From NCBI GenBank assembly GCA_038216655.1, contig JBBQPZ010000007.1:1-64000 (forward strand): 64,000 nucleotides of DNA. Reading direction: 5' to 3'. The notes below the pieces were generated by a model. It was not told where the DNA came from. It saw nothing but the letters and a program-made list of their open reading frames with translations, and made no database searches. Shown one piece after another: positions 53,383 to 61,586 of this stretch. Numbering within the stretch: the first letter of the stretch is position 1; each line of letters opens with the position of its first letter. Source of the stretch: JAFDWR01 sp038216655 (GTDB lineage: Bacteria > Armatimonadota > Fimbriimonadia > Fimbriimonadales > Fimbriimonadaceae). Both the position numbers and the translations under genes were made by a program.

Positions 53383-53417
53383 GAGGCCGCCCCACCCTAT
53401 TGCGGTGAGGCGACCTC
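53383..53417 (-). terminator. Hairpin terminator after the tandem secreted paralogues
   Basis: A long imperfect stem, GAGGCCGCCCCACC (53383-53396) against GGTGAGGCGACCTC (53404-53417), loop of 7. On the minus strand it is followed by TTGCTTTC. It lies 25 bp past the stop at 53442. Confidence 0.55.
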
Positions 53418-53441
53418 ATGGCTGGAGACGGCCCAGATGAA

Positions 53442-54143
53442 TTAGCCGGCACGGGTTAGGGTGAACGTCATGTCGAGCGGTTCGGGGGCCCCACCCACAT
53501 TGACCTTCTTTAGTGAGCCTTCGCCTTTGACGAGGCTGCCGTCGGTTCTATCGATCCAGAATGTCAGCTCGCCAGACGACTCGCCGCCGGTTTCCTTGCC
53601 GGAGGCATGGATCTTGAAGACCTTGTGGCCGTCAATCTCTTCAGCGCCCTCAACCTTGTAGTCGACCTTGGTAGAGACGTTGTCCGTTCCTGAACTCGCC
53701 TTCTGCTCGAACGTCCAAGTGTCGCCGACCTTGACCGGGGCAGCCGGAGCGTGAAACTCCTGCAGGGCGTCGATTCGCAACTCGCCGGACTTCTTGCTGT
53801 CGTCGACGGCATCACCCTCGACGTTGAGTAGTGTGTTCACCGCGCTCCTCGACTGTTTCTCGATGGACTCCTGCATTGGCTGTTCTCCGCCCCCGAACGT
53901 GACCTTTCCGTTCGTGGTTTCTTCCACGACGTAAGAACCGTCGGTGCCCACTTTCAGGATCTTATGGGCGATCATGGCCTCAACGGTGCCTTCGCCCACG
54001 CTCATCGTGAACTTGGCCGAGAGCTTGAACTTCGCCGTTTCGCCGACCTTGGGCGTGCGTTTGAGACTGGACGTGTCCTGAGCGAACGCCGCGACCGAAA
54101 GGGCCGCGAGCAGCAGGGTAAGAATCCGGGTTGAGTACTTCAT
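53442..54143 (-). CDS. Secreted protein, paralogue of the next gene
   Basis: 233 residues from ATG 54143 with a signal peptide (RILTLLLAALSVAAFAQ). Beta-rich mature part with VGETAKFKLSAKFTMSVGEG, PVKVGDTWTFEQKA, KVDYKVEGAEEIDGHKVFKI and FWIDRTDGSLVKGEGSLK. Nearly every motif recurs in the neighbour at 54255, so the two arose by tandem duplication. The fold may be DUF6263-like, but I would not assign a function. Same strand, 111 bp after the paralogue. Confidence 0.78.
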   Translation of the reverse strand: MKYSTRILTLLLAALSVAAFAQDTSSLKRTPKVGETAKFKLSAKFTMSVGEGTVEAMIAHKILKVGTDGSYVVEETTNGKVTFGGGEQPMQESIEKQSRSAVNTLLNVEGDAVDDSKKSGELRIDALQEFHAPAAPVKVGDTWTFEQKASSGTDNVSTKVDYKVEGAEEIDGHKVFKIHASGKETGGESSGELTFWIDRTDGSLVKGEGSLKKVNVGGAPEPLDMTFTLTRAG

Positions 54144-54254
54144 GGGTGTGATCCTGATGTTACTGGTTCGAATTTCCATGCTGGGTCGTCGGGCCTAGCT
54201 AGGAGGGCCGAGCAAGCTCGACCCGATTGCGTTGGCTTGCCGCCCCATGCCGAA

Positions 54255-54944
54255 CTATTCGACGAGGGTCAGGGTGTAGGTGGTGTCGCCAAGTTGGCCC
54301 TGGGCGATTTCGACGTGCTTCAGCGAGCCGCTGGACTTCACCATCAGGCCGCTCGCGCGGTCGACCCAGAAGGTCGCGTCGATGGTGCCGTCGCCGGAAC
54401 CGGTTTCCTTTCCGGTAGCGTGGACCTTGAAGACCTTATGGCCGGCGAGCTCTTCGGCCCCTTCGACCTTGTAGTCGACCTTGACGCCGGTGTCGCCGTT
54501 CTTGGAGTTCGCCTCGCGGGTGTACGTCCAGGTGTCGCCAACCTTGACCGCGGTCTTGGGCGTGTGGAATCCGCGGAGGCCAGAAGCCTTGATCTCGGTG
54601 ACCTTCGCCGACTCGTCAGCACCTTCGCTTTCCATGCCAATGATCTCGCCGTTGGCATCGAAGGTGGTCTTGCCCGTCTGGTCGATCGGAATCTCTCCGC
54701 CGGTGAACGTGACCTTGAGCAGGGTGTGCGACTCCGCGACAAAGCCGCCGTCAGCCGCCACGCTCAGAATCTTCGTCGTCACCGTGCCCTCGACATTTCC
54801 CTCGCCAAAGTCCATCTTGGAACTCGCGACGAGCTTGTACTTGACCACCGCGTCCTTGACGGGCGTGGACTTGAGCGTCGAGGTGTCCTGGGCCAAGGCG
54901 GCCGCGGAAACAAGAAGGAGCGGGATCAGAGTCAGTAGTTTCAT
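54255..54944 (-). CDS. Secreted protein, paralogue of the previous gene
   Basis: 229 residues with a signal peptide (LIPLLLVSAAALAQ). Shares with the 53442 gene the segments QDTS-LK-TP, AVKVGDTWTYTRE, KVDYKVEGAEELAGHKVFKV and TFWVDRASGLMVKSSGSLK. The family is unassigned. The repeated VGDTW and E-GHKVF motifs are the best anchors for a profile search. Confidence 0.78.
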   Translation of the reverse strand: MKLLTLIPLLLVSAAALAQDTSTLKSTPVKDAVVKYKLVASSKMDFGEGNVEGTVTTKILSVAADGGFVAESHTLLKVTFTGGEIPIDQTGKTTFDANGEIIGMESEGADESAKVTEIKASGLRGFHTPKTAVKVGDTWTYTREANSKNGDTGVKVDYKVEGAEELAGHKVFKVHATGKETGSGDGTIDATFWVDRASGLMVKSSGSLKHVEIAQGQLGDTTYTLTLVE

Positions 54945-55057
54945 GGGGATTCGTTTCAGAAACGGTCGTGATGGCCACGAGGTTGCACTCCGCTGCCAAT
55001 AGAATAGGCCACACGGGGCAACTGTTGGGTCTTCGGCCCCGCTGGTAGGATTAAGAA

Positions 55058-55750
55058 GTGAAGCCGAGCGTGGTGACTTTCGACTGCGCTGGGACGCTCT
55101 TGAGCGTGGACTGGGTGCCGGGGCGATTCGCCGTCGAGTGCGCTAATGAAGCGGGGCTTGAGCTCGGGGAACCTGACGAATCCGCCTACGCGCGTCTGCT
55201 GGGCCAGCGCTGGCGCGATTACGAGATTCTTAACATGCAACGTGATCCCGAGGTCGGCGATGCATTCTGGCGACAACTCACCGATGACTGGCTCGTCGGG
55301 ATCGGGCAGTCGGTGGCCATGAGCCCGCGGATCATCGAGATCAGCAGGGTGCGGTTGCTCGACAAGTTCGCGATCTACGACGACGTGATCCCTGCCCTGG
55401 ACGCGCTGGATGCCCTCGGGGTTCGGAGCGCAATCGTCAGCAACTGGGATTACTCGCTCCATCGAATCCTGAAGGCTAAGGGACTGACCGAGCGGTTTGA
55501 GGTCGTGATCGCCTCCCTTGAGGAAGGGATCGAGAAGCCGGAGCCGCGCATCTTCGAGATCGCGATGGAGCAGTTGGGCGTCACGCCGGACCTGGTGGCG
55601 CACATCGGCGACGACCCACTCGACGACTTCACCGGCGCCCGTAACGCGGGACTGCGCGGGTTGCTGATTGATCGGTCGTTGAAAGTCGCGGCTCCGCCGC
55701 GCCTTGCCCGGCTGACCGAGCTGCCGGAGGTCTTGGGCTGGACGAGTTAG
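55058..55750 (+). CDS. HAD-superfamily hydrolase
   Basis: 230 residues from GTG 55058. Motif I is TFDCAGTLL (nucleophile Asp, but Ala where phosphatases have the second Asp), motif II SNWDYSLH, motif III Lys in GIEKPEPRIF, motif IV HIGDDPLDDFTGARNAG. The missing second Asp resembles haloacid dehalogenases and phosphonatases more than phosphatases. Its 3' end carries the ribosome binding site and start of queA. Confidence 0.85.
   Translation: MKPSVVTFDCAGTLLSVDWVPGRFAVECANEAGLELGEPDESAYARLLGQRWRDYEILNMQRDPEVGDAFWRQLTDDWLVGIGQSVAMSPRIIEISRVRLLDKFAIYDDVIPALDALDALGVRSAIVSNWDYSLHRILKAKGLTERFEVVIASLEEGIEKPEPRIFEIAMEQLGVTPDLVAHIGDDPLDDFTGARNAGLRGLLIDRSLKVAAPPRLARLTELPEVLGWTS
55726..55740 (+). promoter_or_regulatory. 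Shine-Dalgarno and CTG start of queA
   Basis: GGAGGT at 55726-55731, 6 nt, then CTG at 55738 in the queA frame. This decides the queA start because no ATG, GTG or TTG in that frame precedes the conserved N-terminus. Confidence 0.65.
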
Positions 55751-56748
55751 CCGGATTCGAGTATGAGCTGCCGGAGGATCGCATCGCCCAAGTTCCCTTG
55801 GCGGAGCGGGACGCTTCCCTGCTCCTGCATATAGGCCGTTCGACCGGCAATATTCACCACCGCAAGTTCCGGGAAGTCCTTGACCTGCTCCAGCCAGGTG
55901 ACCTGCTGGTTCTGAACGACACCCGGGTGACCGCGATGCGGGTGTTTGGAACCAAGCCGACCGGTGGGCAGGTGGAGCTATTGCTTCTCCGAGACCTTGG
56001 CAACCTACGCTTCGAAGCTCTCGCTCGACCAGGAAAAAGACTCCAGCCGGGGTCTTTGGTTAACCTCGAGGAGGGGCTCCTTGCGCGGATCGAGAAGAAT
56101 CTCGATGAGGGGCGGAAGATCGTCCAGATCCTTGGCGAAGATGCCGGTGCTCGACTGGATCGAATTGGGTTGTCTCCCCTGCCTCCCTACATCCAGACAC
56201 ACTTACCGGACCGCGAGCGCTACCAGACGGTGTACAACCGCGAGGGCGGGAGTGCCGCCGCGCCCACCGCCGGACTGCATTTCACCCCGGAAATCCTCGA
56301 CGCCCTGCGGGCCAAAGGCGTGAAAACCGCATGGGTCACCCTCGATGTCGGACTCGACACCTTTCGACCGATCACCGCCGAGAACCCGTTCGACCACGAG
56401 ATGCACGGCGAGTTGTGCCGCCTGCCCGCCGAGACCCGTGATGCCATCGCCAACGGCAAGGGACGGATCATCGCGGTGGGGACCACGGCGACCCGGACAT
56501 TGGAGTCGTTTGCTACCGGGAAGAGGCAAGTCCGGGCCGGGGAGCAGTCCACAAAGATCTTTATTCGACCTGGTTACGAATTCCTGGTAATCGACGGGAT
56601 GTTCACGAACTTCCACATGCCCCGAACGACAATGTTGCTGATGATTTCGGCGCTTGCCGGTTCAACGACGGTCCGCGAAGCGTATCATGAAGCACTGCAG
56701 CGAGACTATCGGTTTCTGAGCTTCGGCGATTCCATGCTGATCTTGTGA
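55738..56748 (+). CDS. queA: S-adenosylmethionine:tRNA ribosyltransferase-isomerase
   Basis: 336 residues if started at CTG 55738, overlapping the HAD gene by 13 bp. QueA transfers the ribosyl moiety of SAM to preQ1 in tRNA, making epoxyqueuosine. Conserved motifs: FEYELPEDRIAQVPLAERD at the N-terminus, DLLVLNDTRV, GGQVELLLL, AAPTAGLHFTPE, VTLDVGLDTFRPI, EMHGELCRLP, and MFTNFHMPRTTMLLMISALAG. The first in-frame TTG (55798) would delete the conserved YELPE segment; only CTG with GGAGGT 6 nt upstream preserves it. Co-transcribed with the HAD gene. Confidence 0.9.
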   Translation: MDELAGFEYELPEDRIAQVPLAERDASLLLHIGRSTGNIHHRKFREVLDLLQPGDLLVLNDTRVTAMRVFGTKPTGGQVELLLLRDLGNLRFEALARPGKRLQPGSLVNLEEGLLARIEKNLDEGRKIVQILGEDAGARLDRIGLSPLPPYIQTHLPDRERYQTVYNREGGSAAAPTAGLHFTPEILDALRAKGVKTAWVTLDVGLDTFRPITAENPFDHEMHGELCRLPAETRDAIANGKGRIIAVGTTATRTLESFATGKRQVRAGEQSTKIFIRPGYEFLVIDGMFTNFHMPRTTMLLMISALAGSTTVREAYHEALQRDYRFLSFGDSMLIL

Positions 56749-56835
56749 AGCGAACAGAAAGAATCGCAAGGAATCCAGGGCACAAAGCCCGCCCCAGGTT
56801 AAGTACAATCTGGGAGCTTCCGGGGGATAGCGGTA

Positions 56836-57471
56836 TTGAGAACGAACGAATTTGACCCACTGGCTTACATCGAGAGTGCCTTCCTCGACCGATCAAAAGA
56901 GGAGGAGGCGAAGCCGGAGGCCGTCGAAGAAACGTCCGACGATATGAACGTCGAGATCCCGTCGATCTCGTCCTATCTGAACGGTTCCCGCAACGGCAGC
57001 ACGAACGGTCACACGGTAGCTCCCAAGGCTGTGGCCAAGGCACCCGTCGTCGAAGAGCCTGCGAGCAACCAGAAGTTCCGCAAGACCCTGATGAGTGCGC
57101 CGCGTCCGCGCCGCTCCAAGACTCCGACCACCTCGGCCAAACCGAAGGTCGATCCCGAATTGCAGTCGCTCTGGGAAGGCCTTCCCAAGAACATGGAGTT
57201 CCTCGTCGGCTTCTACGACGACTCAGTCACCGCAAATTACTACCGCGGCGAGTTCAAGGAATCCCGTCAAGAATTGATCAAGCGCCTGCTCGATCCTGAG
57301 CTTTCGCTCGAAGAGACCAGCCGCCTGCTGGGGGTCTGCCCCGCCACCGTTCGCCGATACACCAACCGAACCTGGCTAGCCCACCACCGCACCGTCGGCG
57401 GCCAGCGCCGATTCCGACTCAGCAACATCGTCAAGTTCGTTGCCGAGCACGGCCGCTTCCCCGAGGAGTAA
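56836..57471 (+). CDS. MerR/excisionase-type HTH DNA-binding protein with disordered N-terminus
   Basis: 211 residues from TTG 56836. The first 110 residues are charged and low-complexity (Glu-rich, then Asn/Ser/Gly, then Lys/Pro). The C-terminal winged HTH (about 150-205) has LSLEETSRLLGVCPATVRRYTNR and TVGGQRRFRLSNIVKFV, the MerR-like helix and wing. No effector-binding domain follows. A TACAAT is visible about 25 nt upstream of a purine-rich leader. Followed 3 bp later by the glycosyltransferase; targets unknown. Confidence 0.8.
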   Translation: MRTNEFDPLAYIESAFLDRSKEEEAKPEAVEETSDDMNVEIPSISSYLNGSRNGSTNGHTVAPKAVAKAPVVEEPASNQKFRKTLMSAPRPRRSKTPTTSAKPKVDPELQSLWEGLPKNMEFLVGFYDDSVTANYYRGEFKESRQELIKRLLDPELSLEETSRLLGVCPATVRRYTNRTWLAHHRTVGGQRRFRLSNIVKFVAEHGRFPEE

Positions 57472-57474
57472 CCG

Positions 57475-58662
57475 ATGGGCGACGGGTCTCTTCGCGTCGC
57501 CATCTTTACCGACAGCGCGCTCCCGATTCTGAACGGGGTGTCGGTGAGTGTCGACTCTTTGGTCCGCGAGCTACGGAACCAGGGTCACTCGGTCCACCTG
57601 TTCTGCCCGCAGTTTCCCCGCTACCGGGAGTCCGACACCAACACGTATCGGTTTCGGGCCCTTGAGACACCCTGGACCAAGGGCTTTCCTTTCGCCTTTC
57701 CGCCCTACATCCGGATGCTGCGTAAGTTCAGGCGGCACGACTTCGATGTCGTGCATTTCCATACGATCGGGATCGTGAGTTTCGTCGGCCTACGTTGGGC
57801 GGAGAGCCACGACCTGCCGATAGTGGGAACCTACCACACGCTGTACGACCGGTACGCGCACTACATTCCCTTCGTGCCGCGCCGATACGTCCGCTTCAAG
57901 ATCGCCAAGCACACCAACTACGTGTTTAACCGGGTGGACCAGGTGATCACCCCCAGCGAGGCCTCCCTGAAGTGGTTGCGACGGCATGCCGTGACCACGC
58001 CCGCCACGGTGATTCCGACCGGAGTCGGGCGGCGGGGGTTCGTGGATCGCAGCGAGGTTCGTCAGGCGATGGGGGTACCCCCCGAGCAGAAGATCATGCT
58101 GTTTGTCGGCCGCTTGGCACAGGAGAAGAACCTGCCGATGCTGTTCGAGATGGCGGCGATGGCCTTTTCCCGCGACCCACAGCTTCGTCTGTGGCTAGTG
58201 GGGGACGGGCCGTTCCGGTCCGACTGCGTCGAGATTGTGCGCCGCCTCGGCATTGGAGACCGCGTCAAGTTCGTTGGCTTCGTCCCCCACACCGAGGTCG
58301 ATCGCTACTATGCCGCCTCCGACCTGTTCGTCTTCTCCTCGGTGACCGAAACTCAAGGGTTAGTGTTGCAAGAAGCGATGTCTCATGGTCTGCCGTGCGT
58401 GGCAATTTCGGGCGGAGGCGCGAGCCTCAGCATCGAGGAAGGCGTCAACGGCTGTGTGGTCCGCAACGAGGTCGAGGCATTTGCCTCGACGGTTCTCTCG
58501 GTTCTGGGCGATGACGATCTGTATGCTCGGCTATCGGAGGGTGCTACCCGTTCCGGGCGCGAGTATGGGACGGGCAAGATGGCGGAGCGGATCGTGGAAG
58601 TGTATCGGCAGGCGATCGCGCAGCGCGATCCGGTGAGGAGGGCGCATGCAACCCTCCGCTGA
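57475..58662 (+). CDS. GT4-family glycosyltransferase
   Basis: 395 residues, GT-B fold. N-terminal domain: FTDSALPILNGVSVSVDSL, DVVHFHTIG, GTYHTLYDRYAHYIP. C-terminal domain: IPTGVGRRGF, LFVGRLAQEKNLPML, LVGDGPFRSD, DLFVFSSVTETQGLVLQEAMSHG (key residues TETQGLVLQEA). The pattern resembles diacylglycerol glucosyltransferases and mannosyltransferases of lipid or teichoic-type glycolipid synthesis. GAGG is 8 nt before ATG 57475. It overlaps the following membrane protein gene by 17 bp. Confidence 0.9.
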   Translation: MGDGSLRVAIFTDSALPILNGVSVSVDSLVRELRNQGHSVHLFCPQFPRYRESDTNTYRFRALETPWTKGFPFAFPPYIRMLRKFRRHDFDVVHFHTIGIVSFVGLRWAESHDLPIVGTYHTLYDRYAHYIPFVPRRYVRFKIAKHTNYVFNRVDQVITPSEASLKWLRRHAVTTPATVIPTGVGRRGFVDRSEVRQAMGVPPEQKIMLFVGRLAQEKNLPMLFEMAAMAFSRDPQLRLWLVGDGPFRSDCVEIVRRLGIGDRVKFVGFVPHTEVDRYYAASDLFVFSSVTETQGLVLQEAMSHGLPCVAISGGGASLSIEEGVNGCVVRNEVEAFASTVLSVLGDDDLYARLSEGATRSGREYGTGKMAERIVEVYRQAIAQRDPVRRAHATLR

Positions 58663-59674
58663 GACTTCCTCCAACGTTCGACCGCTGTTGATCTTTTTTG
58701 CCATGCTCTTGGGCACGGCCATAGCGTTCTTCGGGCTCGGATTCCTGCGCGTTCCCGACGCTTGGGCGAAGCCTCTCACAATTGTAGTGACCGTAGTTTT
58801 CATAGCGACGCCAGTTCTAGCGATCTTCAAGGCTTCGTCGGCCAAGTGGACTCCTAAACTTGCCATGGCCTTCCTAGGTTTTGGGTTGATTCTGCAATTT
58901 GGCCTCCTCGCCCTCCATCGGGGCCCCCTTGTTGGGAAGGGCTGGGTCGACGGGTTGGCGGTGGCATTCTCCCAGTTCGGCCTGATTGTTTGGTGCATCG
59001 GCTTGGGCGCACTAATCACAACGATGCTGAAGGACCGCAATCTGCTGCTTCCGGTCTCCATCTTCTTGGCTCTGTTCGACATGTACGCGGTCTTCACACC
59101 GGGTGGGCCCGTTCAGGTACTTCTCAAATCCGCTCCCGACCTTCTGCCCTCAATGGCGTATCAGGCACCGAGTGTCACGAGCGTTCAAGCGGTCGCTGGG
59201 CCGGTCGGTTCCGCGGTGCATCCGTACGCCTTCATCGGACCGGCGGATTTCCTATTCATGGGAATGTTCTTTGTCGCGGTGTTCCGATTCGGCCTCCGCA
59301 CGCGGCAGACATTCCAGTGGATGCTGGTCGCTCTGGCGGCTTGGATCTGTCTGGCTCCTTTTCTTGGCGAGCTGCCGCTGCTTGTCCCCATCGGGTTGTC
59401 GGTGCTTTTAGTGAACCTGCCCGAGTTCAAACTCAACAAAGAGGAGTGGGCATCGACCGGGGTGATCGCGGCGATCGGAATTGCCTTGGTGGTCTGGGGC
59501 GCGACGCGGCCTAAGCCCGCGGTTCACATCGTGCGAGAGTCGCCAACTGCGCCTTCGCCGTCGGCGGGCGGTTCAGCAGCTCCAAGATCGGCAGGCTCGC
59601 CTGAGCCAGACGCTCAGGGTCAATCCCCGTCGGCATCCCCTCCCGCTCCAGGAAGTACACCAGGTCCTCGGTAG
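58646..59674 (+). CDS. Multi-pass membrane protein with Pro/Ser tail
   Basis: 342 residues. About eight hydrophobic segments to residue 285 (LIFFAMLLGTAIAFFGLGFL; LIVWCIGLGALITTMLK; FLFMGMFFVAVFRFG; WMLVALAAWICLAPFLG; TGVIAAIGIALVVWG). The last 55 residues are Pro/Ser/Gly-rich and overlap the 3' end of the HMG-CoA lyase gene on the other strand by 164 bp. No family known. Translationally coupled to the glycosyltransferase, so perhaps a flippase or partner; that is a guess from context. Confidence 0.75.
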   Translation: MQPSAETSSNVRPLLIFFAMLLGTAIAFFGLGFLRVPDAWAKPLTIVVTVVFIATPVLAIFKASSAKWTPKLAMAFLGFGLILQFGLLALHRGPLVGKGWVDGLAVAFSQFGLIVWCIGLGALITTMLKDRNLLLPVSIFLALFDMYAVFTPGGPVQVLLKSAPDLLPSMAYQAPSVTSVQAVAGPVGSAVHPYAFIGPADFLFMGMFFVAVFRFGLRTRQTFQWMLVALAAWICLAPFLGELPLLVPIGLSVLLVNLPEFKLNKEEWASTGVIAAIGIALVVWGATRPKPAVHIVRESPTAPSPSAGGSAAPRSAGSPEPDAQGQSPSASPPAPGSTPGPR

Positions 59675-60416
59675 CGAGGTTGCCCCCCGCTCCAGGAGCG
59701 TAGGGACAGCCTCCCAACCCGGCCGCGCTGGAGTCAAACACCCCGATCCCGTCCTCTAGCGCGCAAGCCACATTCGCGATCGCGGTGCCTCGGGTGTCAT
59801 GGAAGTGATAGGCGACCTTCTGTTTCGGAATCTCGGAAAGGATCGCTCGGGTTAGCTTCTTGACTTCTCTTGGCGTGGCGACGCCGATGGTGTCGCCGAG
59901 GCTAATCTGATCGACGCCCATCTCGATCAGTCGGCGGGCGACTCGCATCACCTGCTCAGGCTCGATTCGCCCCGCGTACGGGCATTCGAAAGCCGTGCTG
60001 ACATAGCCCCGAACGAACTGGCTCGCGTCACTGGCCCGGTAGGTTCGGACGATCTCTGCGAACACGTCCAGCGACTCGTCTAACGTCATGTTGATGTTCT
60101 TCTGGGTGAACGCGTCACTGGCCGCGGTGAAGAGGGCTATCCGATTCACGCCGAGCAGCATTGCCCGATCAAGGCCTTTCAGGTTCGGGACCAGCGCGGA
60201 GTACGTGGCTCGGGCGTCCCGCTCGATGATCGGCCAAAGCTCGGCAGCGTCGCCGAGTTGCGGAACCCACTTCGGCGACACGAAGCTCGTTACTTCAATC
60301 TCGCTCAGACCCGACCCGACCAACGCCCGGACAAACGCCGCCTTCGCCTTGGTGGGGATGGAGATAGCTTCGTTTTGAAGCCCGTCGCGGGGTCCGACTT
60401 CGACGATTCGGATCAT
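59511..60416 (-). CDS. mvaB: Hydroxymethylglutaryl-CoA lyase
   Basis: 301 residues, normal length. HMGL-like TIM barrel: EVGPRDGLQNE, EVTSFVSPKWVPQL, GYVSTAFECPYAGR, SLGDTIGVATP, YHFHDTRGTAIAN, and the active-site loop GLGGCPYAPGAGGNLATED with the catalytic Cys. It cleaves HMG-CoA to acetyl-CoA and acetoacetate, the last step of leucine breakdown. It is the last gene of the run E2 - C26 amidohydrolase - biotin carrier - lyase, spaced -4 to +4 bp. Confidence 0.93.
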   Translation of the reverse strand: MIRIVEVGPRDGLQNEAISIPTKAKAAFVRALVGSGLSEIEVTSFVSPKWVPQLGDAAELWPIIERDARATYSALVPNLKGLDRAMLLGVNRIALFTAASDAFTQKNINMTLDESLDVFAEIVRTYRASDASQFVRGYVSTAFECPYAGRIEPEQVMRVARRLIEMGVDQISLGDTIGVATPREVKKLTRAILSEIPKQKVAYHFHDTRGTAIANVACALEDGIGVFDSSAAGLGGCPYAPGAGGNLATEDLVYFLEREGMPTGIDPERLAQASLPILELLNRPPTAKAQLATLARCEPRA

Positions 60417-60420
60417 ACAA

Positions 60421-60855
60421 TTACTCTACGGGCTTGATGTGGACGAGCAGCGCGCCGTCGATGACCTGGTCGCCCTTCTGAACTCCCACCTTGTCGACCA
60501 CGCCATCGAATGGCGCGGCAAATGGCTGCTGGGTCTTCATGGCTTCGAGCACCACCAATCGATCGCCCTTACTCACTGCCTGGCCGACGATCACCATCAC
60601 GTCCACGATCAAGCCGGGCATCGGGGCGTGAAGTTCGCCCGACGAAGCCGCCGAATGACCTTTACCACGGGCGCGCCCGCGTTCGACGGTGAACTGCCGG
60701 CCCCGGTAGGAGACCAGCACGGAGTCCCCCTCCCGGATCGCAACCGCGGTCTGGGTGCCTTCCGGCGTCCGGACGTAGAGTCGGTCCGGCCCGGCAGTGA
60801 CTTCTGCCGCGTCGTCGGGCAGCTCCGTCTCGACACCGTTCACGAATCGCTTCAC
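60421..60855 (-). CDS. Biotin carboxyl carrier-like protein
   Basis: 144 residues. The C-terminal biotinyl/lipoyl domain has MPGLIVDVMVIVGQAVSKGD and LVVLEAMKTQQPFAAPFDG: the Lys in EAMKT is the biotinylation site (canonical EAMKM). It is the carrier subunit type of acyl-CoA carboxylases; no carboxylase subunit is in the window. Between C26 amidohydrolase (4-bp overlap) and HMG-CoA lyase (4 bp gap), it fits 3-methylcrotonyl-CoA carboxylation in leucine breakdown. Confidence 0.85.
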   Translation of the reverse strand: MKRFVNGVETELPDDAAEVTAGPDRLYVRTPEGTQTAVAIREGDSVLVSYRGRQFTVERGRARGKGHSAASSGELHAPMPGLIVDVMVIVGQAVSKGDRLVVLEAMKTQQPFAAPFDGVVDKVGVQKGDQVIDGALLVHIKPVE

Positions 60856-61583
60856 TTAGCCACGCTCTTCGTCGCGGCGTAAGCGCGGGCGGCGTCGACG
60901 AAACGCTTGAACAGGTTCTGCGTTGCCGGGTCGTCGGGCGTTCGCTCCGGATGCCACTGCACACCGATCATGTAGGGCCGATCGGTGGCCTCAAGCGCCT
61001 CGACGGTATCGTCGTCGGCTCTGGCGACCACAACGAATCCGCCTCCGATCCGGCCGATGGCCTGGTGGTGGTAGCTCTTCCCCTCAATCTCCATCACGCC
61101 GGTCACGTCCGCGAGCTTCGCGTTGGCATCGAGCGCGTACTTTTCAAGACTGCCGCTATGGTGCCGCTCGTGGCCCACTGCATCTGGCAGGTGTTGGATG
61201 AGGGACCCTCCCCGAATCACGTTCAGGAACTGACACCCGTAGCAGATGCCGAAGACCGGCATATCCGTCGGGACTGCCGCATAGAGACGTCGCTCACCGT
61301 CGAACCGTGTTGGATCGCCAAGGTTCACCTTCGGGTGGTTCTCCTCCCCGAAGTTCGAGGCGTCGATATCATCCCCGCCCGGGATCAGCCAGCCGTCGAT
61401 CAGCCCGGCGACGACTTCCATATCCGCGGTTGGCGGGATGATCAGCGGCACGCCGCCGGCGAGGGCCACCTGCTCGGCGTAGTTCCAGTTCAGCGTGATG
61501 TTGCCGCGCGTCCGCGCGTTCTTCGGATCGGCCTCGCACTCGGTCGTGATCCCGATAATCGGCTTTCGCTCGGGGTTCGCCAT
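60852..61583 (-). CDS. Gamma-glutamyl-GABA hydrolase family (peptidase C26) protein
   Basis: 243 residues. Class I glutamine amidotransferase-like fold with GLIDGWLIPGGDDIDASNF, catalytic Cys in FGICYGCQFLNVIRGG and the His-Pro-Glu in VQWHPERTPDD. The family hydrolyses gamma-glutamyl-4-aminobutyrate or similar amides (PuuD). Its presence between the E2 and biotin carrier genes is unexpected for a branched-chain operon, so the substrate may differ. Confidence 0.88.
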   Translation of the reverse strand: MANPERKPIIGITTECEADPKNARTRGNITLNWNYAEQVALAGGVPLIIPPTADMEVVAGLIDGWLIPGGDDIDASNFGEENHPKVNLGDPTRFDGERRLYAAVPTDMPVFGICYGCQFLNVIRGGSLIQHLPDAVGHERHHSGSLEKYALDANAKLADVTGVMEIEGKSYHHQAIGRIGGGFVVVARADDDTVEALEATDRPYMIGVQWHPERTPDDPATQNLFKRFVDAARAYAATKSVAK

Positions 61584-61586
61584 GGG

